In this document: piece after piece, positions 8,378 through 16,856 of the stretch
How the letters are laid out: each line of letters begins with the position of its first letter
How positions within the stretch are numbered: the first letter of the stretch is position 1
DNA from: CAWDZK01 sp963807005
Lineage (GTDB): Bacteria; Actinomycetota; Actinomycetes; JACCUZ01
Direction of reading: 5' to 3'
Length of the DNA: 64,000 nucleotides
Assembly: GCA_963807005.1 (NCBI GenBank)
Contig: CAWDZK010000001.1
Span: 992,001 to 1,056,000 of the forward strand
Notes under the pieces: generated by a model
Seen by the model: only the letters and a program-made list of their open reading frames with translations
Database searches by the model: none
Told to the model about the DNA's origin: nothing
Translations under genes and position numbers: made by a program

Positions 8378-8441
8378 GCGGCGCGGCGACCGACGCACCC
8401 CGACGCACCAGACCGCACACGACACCGACGCAGGAGACCAC

Positions 8442-8999
8442 GTGATCGACGAGACCCTCTTCGAGGCCGAGGAGAAGATGGAGAAGGCCGTCTCCGTCGC
8501 GAAGGAGGACCTGGCCGCGATCCGCACCGGCCGGGCCAACCCGAGCATGTTCAGCAAGATCCTGGTCGACTACTACGGCGCCCCCACACCGGTGAACCAG
8601 CTCGCGTCCTTCCACGTCGCGGACCCCCGGATGCTCACGCTCACGCCGTTCGACAAGAGCGCGATGGCCGCCATCGAGAAGGCGATCCGCGACTCGGACC
8701 TGGGCGTGAACCCGACCAACGACGGCGCGATCATCCGGGTGGTCTTCCCGCAGCTCACCGAGGAGCGGCGCAAGGAGTTCATCAAGGTGGCGCACAAGAA
8801 GGCGGAGGACGCCCGGATCTCGATCCGCAACGTGCGCCGCCACGCCAAGGACGAGCTCGACCGTCTGGCCAAGGACGGCGAGACCGGCGAGGACGACGTC
8901 ACCCGGGCAGAGAAGGAGCTGGAGAAGGTCACCCAGAGGCACGTCGCGACCGTCGACGAGCTGGTCAAGCACAAGGAGGCCGAGCTCCTCGAAGTCTGA
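8442..8999 (+). CDS. frr: Ribosome recycling factor
   Basis: 185 residues, exactly the family length. Start GTG 8442 has AGGAG six bases upstream. The triple-helix-bundle arms are visible as IRTGRANPSMFSKILVDYYGAPTPVNQLASF and LTEERRKEFIKVAHKKAEDARISIRNVRRHAKDEL. RRF splits post-termination ribosomes together with EF-G. It is fourth in the conserved translation operon and is followed after 32 nt by cdsA, coupling ribosome and membrane genes as in most actinobacteria. Confidence 0.97.
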   Translation: MIDETLFEAEEKMEKAVSVAKEDLAAIRTGRANPSMFSKILVDYYGAPTPVNQLASFHVADPRMLTLTPFDKSAMAAIEKAIRDSDLGVNPTNDGAIIRVVFPQLTEERRKEFIKVAHKKAEDARISIRNVRRHAKDELDRLAKDGETGEDDVTRAEKELEKVTQRHVATVDELVKHKEAELLEV

Positions 9000-9031
9000 G
9001 GGGTCGGCACCCGAGGACCGAGCAGACCATC

Positions 9032-9919
9032 ATGACGACCGACCAGGAGGCGCAGGGCGGCTCACCGCTCGACCCCGTCCCGATGCAGCCGGTTCCGCCC
9101 CCGGAGCGGCGTACCCGGGCCGGGCGCAACCTGCCCGCGGCGATCGGGGTCGGCCTGGGTCTCGGCGTGGTCATTCTCGGCACCCTCTTCCTCTGGAAGC
9201 CGTCCTTCGTCGTCGTGGTCGTCGCGGCCGCGGTGCTCGGCGTCTGGGAGCTGGGGCACGCCTTCGCCCAGGACCGGGTGCGGCTCCCGCTCGTGCCCCT
9301 GTCGGTGGGCGCCGCGGCGATCGTCGTGTCGGCGTACGCCGGCGGCAGCGAGGCGATGCTGGTGGCGCTGACGCTCACTGTGCTGGCGGCGATGCTGTGG
9401 CGGGCGCCCGAGAACGCGAAGGGGTACGTCCGCGACGTCAGCGCCGCCATGTTCGCCGCGCTGTACGTGCCCTTCCTCGCCGCCTTCGCGGCGTTGCTGC
9501 TGCGAGCCGACGACGGCGCGGACCGCGTCGTGGTGTTCATCGCGCTGGTCGTGCTCAGCGACATCGGCGGCTACGCCGCCGGCGTCCTGTTCGGCCGGCA
9601 CCCGATGGCGCCGACCGTCAGCCCGAAGAAGTCCTGGGAGGGCTTCGCCGGGTCGGCGCTGTTCTGCGCGACCGGGGGAGCGGTCGCCGTGCCCGTGCTG
9701 CTCGACGGCATCGCCTGGCAGGGGGCGCTGATCGGGCTGGCGCTCATGCTCACCGCCACCCTCGGCGACCTCGGCGAGTCACTCATCAAGCGCGATCTCG
9801 GCATCAAGGACATGGGCAGCCTGCTCCCGGGTCACGGCGGCATCATGGACCGCCTCGACTCCCTGCTGCCCGCCGCCCCGGTGGCCTACCTGCTGCTCGC
9901 CTGGCTGGTCCCGGCGTGA
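9032..9919 (+). CDS. cdsA: Phosphatidate cytidylyltransferase
   Basis: 295 residues with about eight hydrophobic segments and a ~35-residue charged N-terminal tail. The C-terminal signature SPKKSWEGFAGS ... TATLGDLGESLIKRDLGIKDMGSLLPGHGGIMDRLDS is the CDP-alcohol synthase motif with its Mg-binding aspartates. It makes CDP-diacylglycerol, the precursor of phosphatidylinositol, phosphatidylglycerol and cardiolipin, in the cytoplasmic membrane. The place after frr is standard. rlmN follows within 15 nt, indicating one transcript. Confidence 0.95.
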   Translation: MTTDQEAQGGSPLDPVPMQPVPPPERRTRAGRNLPAAIGVGLGLGVVILGTLFLWKPSFVVVVVAAAVLGVWELGHAFAQDRVRLPLVPLSVGAAAIVVSAYAGGSEAMLVALTLTVLAAMLWRAPENAKGYVRDVSAAMFAALYVPFLAAFAALLLRADDGADRVVVFIALVVLSDIGGYAAGVLFGRHPMAPTVSPKKSWEGFAGSALFCATGGAVAVPVLLDGIAWQGALIGLALMLTATLGDLGESLIKRDLGIKDMGSLLPGHGGIMDRLDSLLPAAPVAYLLLAWLVPA

Positions 9920-9934
9920 CCCGAGAGAGGGACC

Positions 9935-11074
9935 GTGCCCGTCGCCCCCGGTGAGCTCGTGTTCGCCGCCCCCCGCCGCGCCAAGCCGCCGCGCCACCTC
10001 GCCGACCTCGCGCCCGGCGAGCGTCGCGAGGTCGTCGCCGCGCTCGGGGAGAAGCCGTTCCGCGCCGGTCAGCTGGCCACCCACTACTTCGCCCGGCTCG
10101 GCGAGGACCCCGAGCAGATGACCGACGTCCCGAAGGCTTCCCGCTCGAGGCTCGCGGAGGCCCTGCTGCCGGCGCTGCTCACGCCGGTCCGCCACCTCGA
10201 CTGCGACGGTGGTCGCACCCGCAAGACCGTGTGGCGGCTCTTCGACGGTGCCACGGTCGAGAGCGTCCTCATGCGCTACCCCGGCCGGGTGACGATGTGC
10301 GTCTCGTCCCAGGCCGGCTGCGGCATGAACTGCCCGTTCTGCGCGACCGGCCAGGCGGGGCTGACCCGCAACATGTCGGCCGGCGAGATCGTCGACCAGG
10401 TCGTGGCGGGCGCCCGCATGCTGCAGAACGGCGAGATCGCGGGCGGTCCCGGCCGGGTCTCCAACGTCGTCTTCATGGGCATGGGCGAGCCGATGGCCAA
10501 CTACAAGGCCGTGATCGGCGCCGTACGCCGGCTCACCGACCCGTCCCCCGACGGTCTGGGTCTCTCGCAGCGCAACGTCACCGTGTCCACCGTGGGCCTG
10601 GTCCCGGCGATGGACAAGCTGACCGCCGAGGGCCTCAACGTCACCCTTGCGCTGTCCCTGCACGCGCCGGACGACGAGCTGCGTGACGAGCTGGTGCCGG
10701 TGAACACCCGGTGGAAGGTCGCCGAGGTGCTCGACGCCGCACGCCGCTACTTCGAGGTGACCGGGCGACGCGTGAGCATCGAGTACGCGCTGATCCGGGA
10801 CATCAACGACCACCGGTGGCGGGCCGACCTGCTCGGCACCGAGCTCAACCGACGCGGCCGCGGCTGGGTGCACGTCAACCCGATCCCGCTCAACCCCACG
10901 CCCGGCTCCAAGTGGACCGCCAGCGACCACGACGTCGAGCGCACCTTCGTGGAGCGGCTGCGGGCACACGGCATCCCCACGACGGTCCGCGACACCCGGG
11001 GTCGCGAGATCGACGGTGCGTGCGGGCAGCTGGCAGCGGTCAGCCCTGCGGGCTCACCTGAGGCGTCGGCGTGA
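9935..11074 (+). CDS. rlmN: 23S rRNA (adenine2503-C2)-methyltransferase, radical SAM
   Basis: 379 residues. The radical-SAM motif CPFCATGQAG carries the three 4Fe-4S cysteines (CxxxCxxC counted from CGMNCPFC). GEPMANY, SLHAPDDELRDELVPVN, IEYALIRDIND and HVNPIPLNPTPGSKW are RlmN/Cfr signatures, and the C-terminal GACGQL holds the resolving cysteine. It methylates A2503 of 23S rRNA and A37 of some tRNAs. The start GTG 9935 follows GAGAGAGG. Its stop codon overlaps the next start (GTGA), so it is translationally coupled to the DivIVA-repeat gene. Confidence 0.96.
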   Translation: MPVAPGELVFAAPRRAKPPRHLADLAPGERREVVAALGEKPFRAGQLATHYFARLGEDPEQMTDVPKASRSRLAEALLPALLTPVRHLDCDGGRTRKTVWRLFDGATVESVLMRYPGRVTMCVSSQAGCGMNCPFCATGQAGLTRNMSAGEIVDQVVAGARMLQNGEIAGGPGRVSNVVFMGMGEPMANYKAVIGAVRRLTDPSPDGLGLSQRNVTVSTVGLVPAMDKLTAEGLNVTLALSLHAPDDELRDELVPVNTRWKVAEVLDAARRYFEVTGRRVSIEYALIRDINDHRWRADLLGTELNRRGRGWVHVNPIPLNPTPGSKWTASDHDVERTFVERLRAHGIPTTVRDTRGREIDGACGQLAAVSPAGSPEASA

Positions 11075-11661
11075 GCCACCACGACCGGTTCCGCCGCGTC
11101 GGCCTGCTGCACAAGGGCTACCACCGGCGGCAGGTCGACGCGTTCCTCAACCACGTCGAGGTGTCGCTGAGCGGCGTCTTCCCGTCCCCGACCGCCAGCG
11201 ACGTGCGTCAGGCCGGCTTCGAGCTGGTGCGCAACGGCTACGACGTCGGCGAGGTCGACGACCACCTCGACGCGCTCGAGGAGAAGGTCGTCGCGGCCCA
11301 GGGCGTCAGGGGCGGTCGCCGGGGCAAGGTGGACCCGGCCGCCGACGCCGCATACCTGCGCGAGCTCCTCGACGCGCCGTACATGAGGCGGTTCCCTCGG
11401 GCCAGGCTGCTCCGCCGCGGCTACCACGTCGACGACGTCGACGACTTCGTCGACGCCATCGTGGCCGCTCTCGACGGCGACGGGTCGCTGACCCTCGATG
11501 ACGTCCGGCAGGTGCCGTTCCGGCCCAAGCGCGGTGGCTACCGCGAGGATTCCGTCGACGACGCGATGGACCGGGTGATCGAGCACCTGCTGCTCGTGCG
11601 CCGGCTCGGCGGCGATCCGGCACCCCGGCGACCCGACGCGGGTCCGTCCCTCGCCCGGTAG
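11071..11661 (+). CDS. DivIVA-domain repeat protein
   Basis: 196 residues containing about four copies of the short DivIVA N-terminal-type motif (R..GYxxxxVDxFLxxV): LLHKGYHRRQVDAFLNHV, VRNGYDVGEVDDHLDAL, LRRGYHVDDVDDFVDAI and KRGGYREDSVDDAMDRV. No long coiled coil follows, unlike true DivIVA/Wag31. Such repeat proteins are often found after rlmN in actinobacteria. The role is not established; membrane or pole binding through the DivIVA motif is an inference. Start GTG 11071 overlaps the rlmN stop. This is the last gene of the core block before the palindromic repeat. Confidence 0.82.
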   Translation: MSHHDRFRRVGLLHKGYHRRQVDAFLNHVEVSLSGVFPSPTASDVRQAGFELVRNGYDVGEVDDHLDALEEKVVAAQGVRGGRRGKVDPAADAAYLRELLDAPYMRRFPRARLLRRGYHVDDVDDFVDAIVAALDGDGSLTLDDVRQVPFRPKRGGYREDSVDDAMDRVIEHLLLVRRLGGDPAPRRPDAGPSLAR

Positions 11662-11680
11662 CCCGCCGTCCCGTTTGACC

Positions 11681-11741
11681 GTCGACTGGCGGAGGTCTTC
11701 GGTTGTCAGCCGCCGCCGGCTGAACACTTCCGCCAGTCGAC
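11681..11741. repeat. Dispersed palindromic repeat, copy 1
   Basis: Left arm GTCGACTGGCGGAGGT (11681-11696) and right arm ACTTCCGCCAGTCGAC (11726-11741) are complementary with one G-U type pair. Inside them TCAGCCG (11706-11712) and CGGCTGA (11717-11723) form a second perfect stem. A G-run follows the right arm. The arms are nearly identical to those at 62171-62230. It sits between genes that converge from both sides and could serve as a bidirectional terminator. Confidence 0.85.
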
Positions 11742-11761
11742 GGGGGTAGTTGCCGCGTCGG

Positions 11762-11842
11762 TCAGGACAGGGCGACCAGGGCTCCGATGGCGAGGCCGAG
11801 GGCGAGCAGCCAGAGCAGCGTCGGCAGCGACCGAGGCGACAC
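11762..11842 (-). CDS. Possible 26-residue membrane peptide after the Rieske gene
   Basis: A GTG at 11842 preceded by AGGAGG seven bases upstream opens a 26-codon frame ending TGA at 11762. The peptide has three polar residues (SPRS) then an uninterrupted hydrophobic run (LPTLLWLLALGLAIGALVALS), enough for one transmembrane helix. It starts just after the stop codon of the Rieske gene (11844). Small hydrophobic subunits accompany many haem or Rieske membrane complexes, so a role there is a reasonable guess. Its existence rests only on the good ribosome site and the composition. Confidence 0.45.
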   Translation of the reverse strand: MSPRSLPTLLWLLALGLAIGALVALS

Positions 11843-11843
11843 C

Positions 11844-12301
11844 TCACGCACCTCCTGCCAGCGACACCGATCCGTCGACGACCGTCGACGTCGACCGGCG
11901 GCAAGGGCGTCGTCGCCGGCCCGCTGATCACGGCGCCGGTCGCGGCGTCGAAGACGCTGTCGTGGCACGGGCAGGTGATCTCGCCGTCGGCGACGACGTC
12001 GACCGTGCAGCCCTGGTGGGTGCAGGTCGCGGAGAACCCGCGGACCTGCTCGCCGGAGCGCGTCAGCACGATGTGCTCGTCCGCCAGCACCAGCCCGCCG
12101 CCGTCCGGGACGTCGGCGAGCGGAGCCAGGACCGTTCCGGTGCTTGCCGTCCGGTGCCGGGCCGTACGCGTTCGCGGCCGCGGCGGCACCGGTGCCCCGG
12201 GCCGCGTCGCTGCTACGCGCGAGCGCGAACCCGACCACGGCGCCCACGAGGACGACGCCCGAGCCGCGCAGCACGTTGCGACGGGTGGGAGGAGACGTCA
12301 T
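11844..12301 (-). pseudogene. Rieske [2Fe-2S] protein with Tat signal, broken by two frameshifts
   Basis: Starting at ATG 12301, the frame encodes a twin-arginine-type signal (TRRNVLRGSGVVLVGAVVGF). Homology then jumps frame at about 12147 to the Rieske domain: CTHQGC and CPCHDSVF give the two Cys/His ligand pairs, followed by GPATTPLPPVDV. It jumps again at about 11886 to the normal ending VVDGSVSLAGGA and stop. Each jump is explained by one extra base (a doubled G and an extra G). Restored, it would be ~150 residues, usual for this small family. The ATG overlaps the stop of the upstream membrane gene. Either a recent pseudogene or assembly error; all functional motifs are intact. Confidence 0.75.
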
Positions 12302-12867
12302 GTCAGCGGCACCCCCGACCGGGTGAAGAACCACAGCGCCGAGGTCAGCCACACCAGCACGAAGGTGCTCAGCACGGTACCGCCGAGCACTGGCAGCGAC
12401 CAGCCGGGCAGCCCGCGCACCCGGAGGCCGAGCATCTTCGCCGCGTAGGCGCCGTAGAACAGGCAGCCGGCCAGCCCGTGCACCAGCACCCGAGTGCTGC
12501 CGGTGCCGAAGCCGAGCGCCCAGATGCAGTGCAGCGCGACCGGCAGCGAGACCGTGAACGCCGTCGCCCCCGACCACCGGTGCACCGGTCCGACCCATGA
12601 CGGCGCGCGCTGCGAAGCGCCCGGCAGCCGGCCCCACATCCACAGCGCCGTCGCGAGCTGGACCAGGACCAGGACGGCCGTGACGGTCGACAGCCAGGCC
12701 TTCATCTGCAGCATGCCGGAGAAGCCGAACGTCGCGAACGGCCGCGCCGCCGGGTCGTGCAGCCCGGCGTACGCGCCGACGGCGACGGCGACAGCGGCGC
12801 CGAGCAGGACCACCAGCAGTCCCGCTGGCCGCTCGACCGACACCCGCTGCTGGGTGGTCTGACTCAC
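12298..12867 (-). CDS. DUF6529-like integral membrane protein, possible haem b carrier
   Basis: 189 residues from the GTG at 12867, which follows GAGGTGAGG. Five or so transmembrane segments are visible. Histidines lie within or next to several of them (GPVHRWSGAT, PVALHCIWALG, VLVHGLAGC), a layout like cytochrome b561 and related di-haem proteins. Its stop overlaps the ATG of the Rieske gene (ATGA). The family pairing with a Rieske protein is recalled from actinobacterial genomes; haem binding is inferred from the histidines. Together they would form a small membrane electron-transfer module of unknown donor and acceptor. Confidence 0.65.
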   Translation of the reverse strand: MSQTTQQRVSVERPAGLLVVLLGAAVAVAVGAYAGLHDPAARPFATFGFSGMLQMKAWLSTVTAVLVLVQLATALWMWGRLPGASQRAPSWVGPVHRWSGATAFTVSLPVALHCIWALGFGTGSTRVLVHGLAGCLFYGAYAAKMLGLRVRGLPGWSLPVLGGTVLSTFVLVWLTSALWFFTRSGVPLT

Positions 12868-13049
12868 CGGCCTCACCTCGGAGACCACTCTCGCCGGTCC
12901 GGGAGGCGCTCGGCAACAGCCGGGGACCGCGAGGCCGTGCACCGGCCGTGGCCCCAGCACCGACGACGGCGAAACGCCGTGCAGTGGAGCTCGGGGGCCG
13001 GGTGTCGGCGGTTGAGCCGTCGTTGGTGTCGCGGGTCCGGGAGACCAGG

Positions 13050-13823
13050 TCAGCGGTAGCGGCGGGCGGCGGCCACCGCCTGCGCCCCGTAGCCGCTGCC
13101 GAACAGCGCGGCGTGCACGAGCAGGGGGTGCAGCTGGTGCAGCGCGACCCGCTCGCGCCAGCCGTCGTCGAGCGGCCAGGCCTCGTCGTACGCCGCAAGC
13201 ACCCGGTCGAGGTGCGGCAGGCCGAACAGGTCGAGCATCGCCAGGTCGGTCTCCCGGTGGCCGCCGTGCGCCGCCGGGTCGACCAGCACCGGCCCGTCGG
13301 CCGACCACAGCACGTTGCCCGCCCACAGGTCGCCGTGCAGCCGCGCGGGTACGGCGTCGGGCACGCCGAGGGAGCCGGCGCGCAGCCGCTCGACCACCCG
13401 GTCGACCACACCCGCGCCGTCCGCGTCCAGCGCACCCCGGTCGCTTGCCGGCCGGACGTACGGCGTCAGCCGGCACTGCGCGTAGAAGGCTTGCCACGAC
13501 GTCCCGGCGGCCGTCAGGTGCGGCAGAGGGAGCGTCGCGATGAACCCGTCGCCGGCCCAGCCCGCCGGTGCCGAGCCGTGGTGCGCCGCCCCCGCCCGGT
13601 GCACCTCGGCCAGCCCCCGGCCGAGGGCCTCCGCCGCCGCGGGGCTCGGCGGGACCTCACCGACCCGCTCCAGCACGATCCGGTCCGCGGCGACATCGAT
13701 CACGGCCGGCACCCGCAGGGCGCCGGCAGCACCCAGCCAGGCGAGGCCGGCCGCCTCCACGGCGAAGAACCCAGGTGGCGCGTCCGGCCGGGTCTTGGTG
13801 AACGTCACCGGCCCTGCCGTCAC
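13050..13823 (-). CDS. Fructosamine kinase family protein
   Basis: 257 residues with the aminoglycoside-phosphotransferase-like fold of fructosamine-3-kinases: VTFTKTRPDAPPGFFAVEAAGLAWL at the start, ARLHGDLWAGNVLW (catalytic Asp and Asn), then VLVDPAAHGGHRETDLAMLDLFG, the metal-binding Asp block. These enzymes phosphorylate ketoamines on glycated proteins or small molecules and so start deglycation. The start GTG 13823 overlaps the stop of the F420/PPOX gene, showing coupling. A gap of 182 nt separates it from the DUF6529-like gene, in which no other gene is seen. Confidence 0.88.
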   Translation of the reverse strand: MTAGPVTFTKTRPDAPPGFFAVEAAGLAWLGAAGALRVPAVIDVAADRIVLERVGEVPPSPAAAEALGRGLAEVHRAGAAHHGSAPAGWAGDGFIATLPLPHLTAAGTSWQAFYAQCRLTPYVRPASDRGALDADGAGVVDRVVERLRAGSLGVPDAVPARLHGDLWAGNVLWSADGPVLVDPAAHGGHRETDLAMLDLFGLPHLDRVLAAYDEAWPLDDGWRERVALHQLHPLLVHAALFGSGYGAQAVAAARRYR

Positions 13824-14221
13824 CCGACGACCGTCGAGTCGCCCAGCACCCGGTCCACGGCGACGACGAGCACCACCCGCTGCGGGTTGGGCCGCGGCAC
13901 CCGGTAGCGCTCGGCGTACCGCCGCTCGGCCTCGGCGACCGACTCGGCGTCCTCCAGCACCGACGCCGACCCCTCCAGGGACAGCCAGCGCCGGCGCTCG
14001 ACCTGGCAGAGCACGGCCCGCGACCCGGCTGCTGCGTGCCGGACCTTGCTCGTCGTCCGGCTGGCGATCACCCGGGCCAGCCGGTGCTCGGGGTCCCAGG
14101 TGAAGCCGACCGGCACCACGTGCGGGGTCCCGTCGGCGCGCAGCGTCGTGAGCGTCGCCAGGTGTCGCTCGGCGAGGAACTGGAGCGCGGCCGCCGGTAG
14201 GCCGTCCGGCTGCAACGCCAC
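13820..14221 (-). CDS. PPOX-class F420-dependent oxidoreductase
   Basis: 133 residues with a split-barrel flavin/F420-binding fold. LATLTTLRADGTPHVVPVGFTWD, the SKVRHAAAGSRAVLCQVERRRWLSLEG core and RYRVPRPNPQRVVLVVAVDRVLG match small actinobacterial F420-dependent reductases of the PPOX class. These use F420 or related deazaflavin to reduce varied, mostly unknown substrates. It starts at GTG 14221, one base after the phosphatase stop, and its own stop overlaps the fructosamine kinase start. Confidence 0.82.
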   Translation of the reverse strand: MALQPDGLPAAALQFLAERHLATLTTLRADGTPHVVPVGFTWDPEHRLARVIASRTTSKVRHAAAGSRAVLCQVERRRWLSLEGSASVLEDAESVAEAERRYAERYRVPRPNPQRVVLVVAVDRVLGDSTVVG

Positions 14222-14222
14222 G

Positions 14223-14750
14223 TCAGACCCGGTCCGGCAGCACGGCGGCCACCGCGTCGAGCAGGCCGCGGCACGCGCGCTGCACCTGGTCCAGCACCTC
14301 GACGAACCCGCGCTCGTCACCGAAGTACGGGTCAGCCACCTCGGCGCCGTCCGGTGCGTCCGGGTCGAAGGACCGCAGCAGCCGAACCCGGCCCCGCTGC
14401 TCGTCGGTCCCGGCCATGGCCCGTAGCTCGTGCAGGTGCCCGCGGTCCAGCGCCAGGACGAGGTCGCGGTCGGCCAGCCACGCCGGCTCGAACATCCGGG
14501 CCCGGTGCCCGCGCCCGTCGTACCCGCCACCTGCCAGCACCGCCAACGCCCTGCTGTCGGCCGGGTCCCCGACGTGGAAGGCCACCGTTCCCGCCGAGTC
14601 GACCTGCACCCGCGGGGCCAGGCCGGCGTCGTCGACGAGCCGTTGCATCACCACTGCAGCCATCGGCGACCGGCAGATGTTGCCGCTGCACACGAAGCAG
14701 AGACGGTACGTCGCTCCGCGCGGCGTCGGGACGTCGGGACGGTGGCTCAT
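14223..14750 (-). CDS. Low-molecular-weight protein-tyrosine phosphatase
   Basis: 175 residues. The P-loop CSGNICR (Cys21 to Arg27, C-x5-R) followed by SPMA is diagnostic of the LMW-PTP family, and the general-acid loop is present as DPYFGDERGF near the C-terminus. It dephosphorylates tyrosine, and in some family members arginine, in the cytoplasm. Start ATG 14750 gives a 14-residue lead before the first strand, normal for the family. First gene of a tight three-gene run (phosphatase, F420/PPOX, fructosamine kinase); the FAD oxidoreductase upstream ends 53 nt before it. Confidence 0.92.
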   Translation of the reverse strand: MSHRPDVPTPRGATYRLCFVCSGNICRSPMAAVVMQRLVDDAGLAPRVQVDSAGTVAFHVGDPADSRALAVLAGGGYDGRGHRARMFEPAWLADRDLVLALDRGHLHELRAMAGTDEQRGRVRLLRSFDPDAPDGAEVADPYFGDERGFVEVLDQVQRACRGLLDAVAAVLPDRV

Positions 14751-14803
14751 GCCCCCATCGTCGCAAGGCGGCGGTACCGCTGGCGCGGGGGCCGCCTCGC
14801 CGG

Positions 14804-16199
14804 TCAGCGACCGAGCACCCGCTCCATCAGCGCGGCCCGCCGTGACGGCCGACCGGACCGCGCCTCCTCGGCGTCCGCGCCCGTCATCACCTTCAGCGAC
14901 GCGTTCACCCCGAGCCAGCGCAGCGGCTCCGGCTCCCAGGGCCGGGAGCGGTGTCCCACCCACGGCAGGTGTGTCAGGTCGGTGTCCCGCCGCAGGACCA
15001 GGTCGGCAAGGGTCCGGCCGGCCAGGTTCGTGGTGGACACGCCGTCGCCGACGTAGCCTCCGGCCCAGCCCAGTCCGGTGCGGACGGTCGAGGCCGACCG
15101 AGGCGCACCAGTCGCGGGCGATGCCGACGGCCCCGCCCCACGCGTGGGTGAACGCCGCGCCCTCGACGGCCGGGAGCAGGTCGACCAGGGTGCGGTGCAG
15201 CGCGGCGAACACGGCAGGGTCGTGGTCCTGCTCCGGCCGCATCCGCGAGCCCATGCGGTACGGCGCCCCGCGGCCACCGAAGGCGAGCCGCCCGTCGACC
15301 GTGCGCTGGCCGTAGACGACCAGGTGCCGGAAGTCGCTGAACGTCTCCCGCTCCCGCAGGCCGATCCGGTCCCAGACGGCGGGCGGCAGCGGCTCGGTCG
15401 CGACCATCAGCGAGTAGACCGGTGCCAGGTCACGACGCATCCCGGGCAGGCCGGCGGTGAAGGCCTCGGTGGCCCGGACGACCACCTCGGCCCGGACCGT
15501 GCCGAGCGGCGTGACCGCAGCCCGCGGCTCGATCGCGGTCACCGGGGTGTGCTCGTAGACGCGCACACCGCGCCGCTCGACGGCGGCCGCCAGGCCCCGT
15601 GCCAGCCGCGCCGGGTGGATCGCTGCGCAGTGCGGGGTGTACGTCGCGCCGAGCACGTCGGCGGCCTGCAGCCGTCCGCGTGCCTCGTCGGCGTCGAGCA
15701 GGGCGAGGTCGTCCTCGCCGAACCCCCAGGTGCGTGCCTCGGCCACCTCTGCACGGGCCCGGTCCAGCTGGACCGGGGTCCGGGCGGCGACGACGGTGCC
15801 GCCCTTGGCGTAGTGGCACTCGATGCCCTCGCCGGCAGCCACGGTGCCGACCTCGTCGACCGCACCCTGCATCGCCCGGTGCTGGGCCACCGCCCGGTCG
15901 CGGCCGTAGCGCTGCGCCAGCCACCCGAGCGATGCCGGGAACAGCGCCGAGCACCAGCCGCCGTTGCGCCCGCTGGCCCCGAAGCCGGCGATCTCTCGCT
16001 CCAGCACCGCGATCCGCAGCGTCGGGTCGGCGACCGCCAGGTAGTAGGCCGTCCAGAGCCCGGTGTAGCCGCCTCCGACGATCGCGACGTCGACGTCGAG
16101 GTCCCCGCCGAGCGCCGCGCGGGCCGCCAGCTCCTCCCCGGCGGTGTCGTGCCAGAGCGACAGCCGGCGGTAGTCGGTGCCGGCCGGACTCGTGGTCAT
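14804..16199 (-). pseudogene. FAD-dependent amine oxidoreductase (DAO fold), one frameshift
   Basis: ATG 16199 opens a D-amino-acid-oxidase-fold flavoprotein with the dinucleotide motif VAIVGGGYTGLWTAYYLA and the GASGRNGGWCS segment typical of PuuB/glycine-oxidase-like enzymes. The frame is lost at about 15086, after RDWCASVGLD. The normal continuation RTGLGWAGGYVGDGVSTTNLAGRTLADL runs in the next frame to a stop at 14804. One extra base in a GG (plus-strand 15086-15087) explains it. Restored length is ~465 residues. A related, intact enzyme is encoded at 28015-29436. Probable role: oxidation of putrescine, spermidine or a derivative. Assembly error is possible. Confidence 0.8.
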
Positions 16200-16852
16200 C
16201 GGGTCCACGAGGCGACGTACGACGGCACCGGGGGAGAGCCGCGCAGGTCCGGAGCCGGTCGCGGTGCACCGGCCACCTCGTGCAGCGGCACGACGCCGGC
16301 CCAGACCGGGAGGTCGAGGTCCTCGGCCGCGTCGTCCGGCGGCCCGTCGCTCACCTTGACCGACCACTCCGACAGGGGCAGCGAGAGCACGAGGGTCGCC
16401 GCGAGCTCCTTGCGGTTCGGCTGCCGGGCGTCGGCCCAGCGTCCCGGCAACAGGTGCTCGGTGACCCGTTCCAGCGCGGCCACCTGGGCGTCGCCCTCGA
16501 GCACGGTCGCGACCCCGAGCACCATCGCGCAGCGGTAGTGCATCGAGGACTCGAACACCGACCGGGCCGCGAGCAGCCCGTCGAGCAGGGTGACGGTCAG
16601 GCAGGTGGGCGCGCCCTGGGCCAGGCCGCGGAACAGCCGGCTGCCGGTGGAGCCGTGGAAGAGGACCTGGTCGCCGTCGCGCGCGTACGCGACGGGAACG
16701 ACGTACGGCTGGCCCGGCGACCCGTCGGAGCCACCCGGGTCCGCGACGGCGACGTGCGCGACCCGGCCGGCGTCGAGGACCGCGTCGAGCACGCCGCGGT
16801 CCTGCACCTGCTTCTCCGGCAGCCGCCGGACCGTGGTCCGGTCGGTGGTCAT
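16196..16852 (-). CDS. Pyridoxamine-5'-phosphate-oxidase-family flavin-binding protein
   Basis: 218 residues. The split-barrel core is seen in GRVAHVAVAD, QPYVVPVAYARDGDQVLFHGSTGSRLFRGLAQG and MHYRCAMVLGVATVLEGD, matching the NimA/PPOX group of FMN-binding proteins. It is too divergent to call PdxH. In this operon it lies between a PLP aminotransferase (5 nt upstream) and an FAD oxidoreductase (overlapping ATGA downstream), so a redox or cofactor-linked role in amine breakdown is an inference. Confidence 0.8.
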   Translation of the reverse strand: MTTDRTTVRRLPEKQVQDRGVLDAVLDAGRVAHVAVADPGGSDGSPGQPYVVPVAYARDGDQVLFHGSTGSRLFRGLAQGAPTCLTVTLLDGLLAARSVFESSMHYRCAMVLGVATVLEGDAQVAALERVTEHLLPGRWADARQPNRKELAATLVLSLPLSEWSVKVSDGPPDDAAEDLDLPVWAGVVPLHEVAGAPRPAPDLRGSPPVPSYVASWTR

Positions 16853-16856
16853 CTGC

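Noticed and set aside
3360..8557. Very long reading frames overlapping core genes (for example 3360-6362 plus, 3901-7668 minus, 6137-8557 minus)
   Set aside because: They overlap well-identified genes such as rpsB, tsf and pyrH in other frames, are Arg/Pro/Ala-rich or low-complexity, and match no family. They are by-products of high GC content.
11750..12600. Plus-strand reading frames over the Rieske and DUF6529 genes
   Set aside because: They are mirror frames of the minus-strand genes; Rieske ligands and signal sequence read only on the minus strand.
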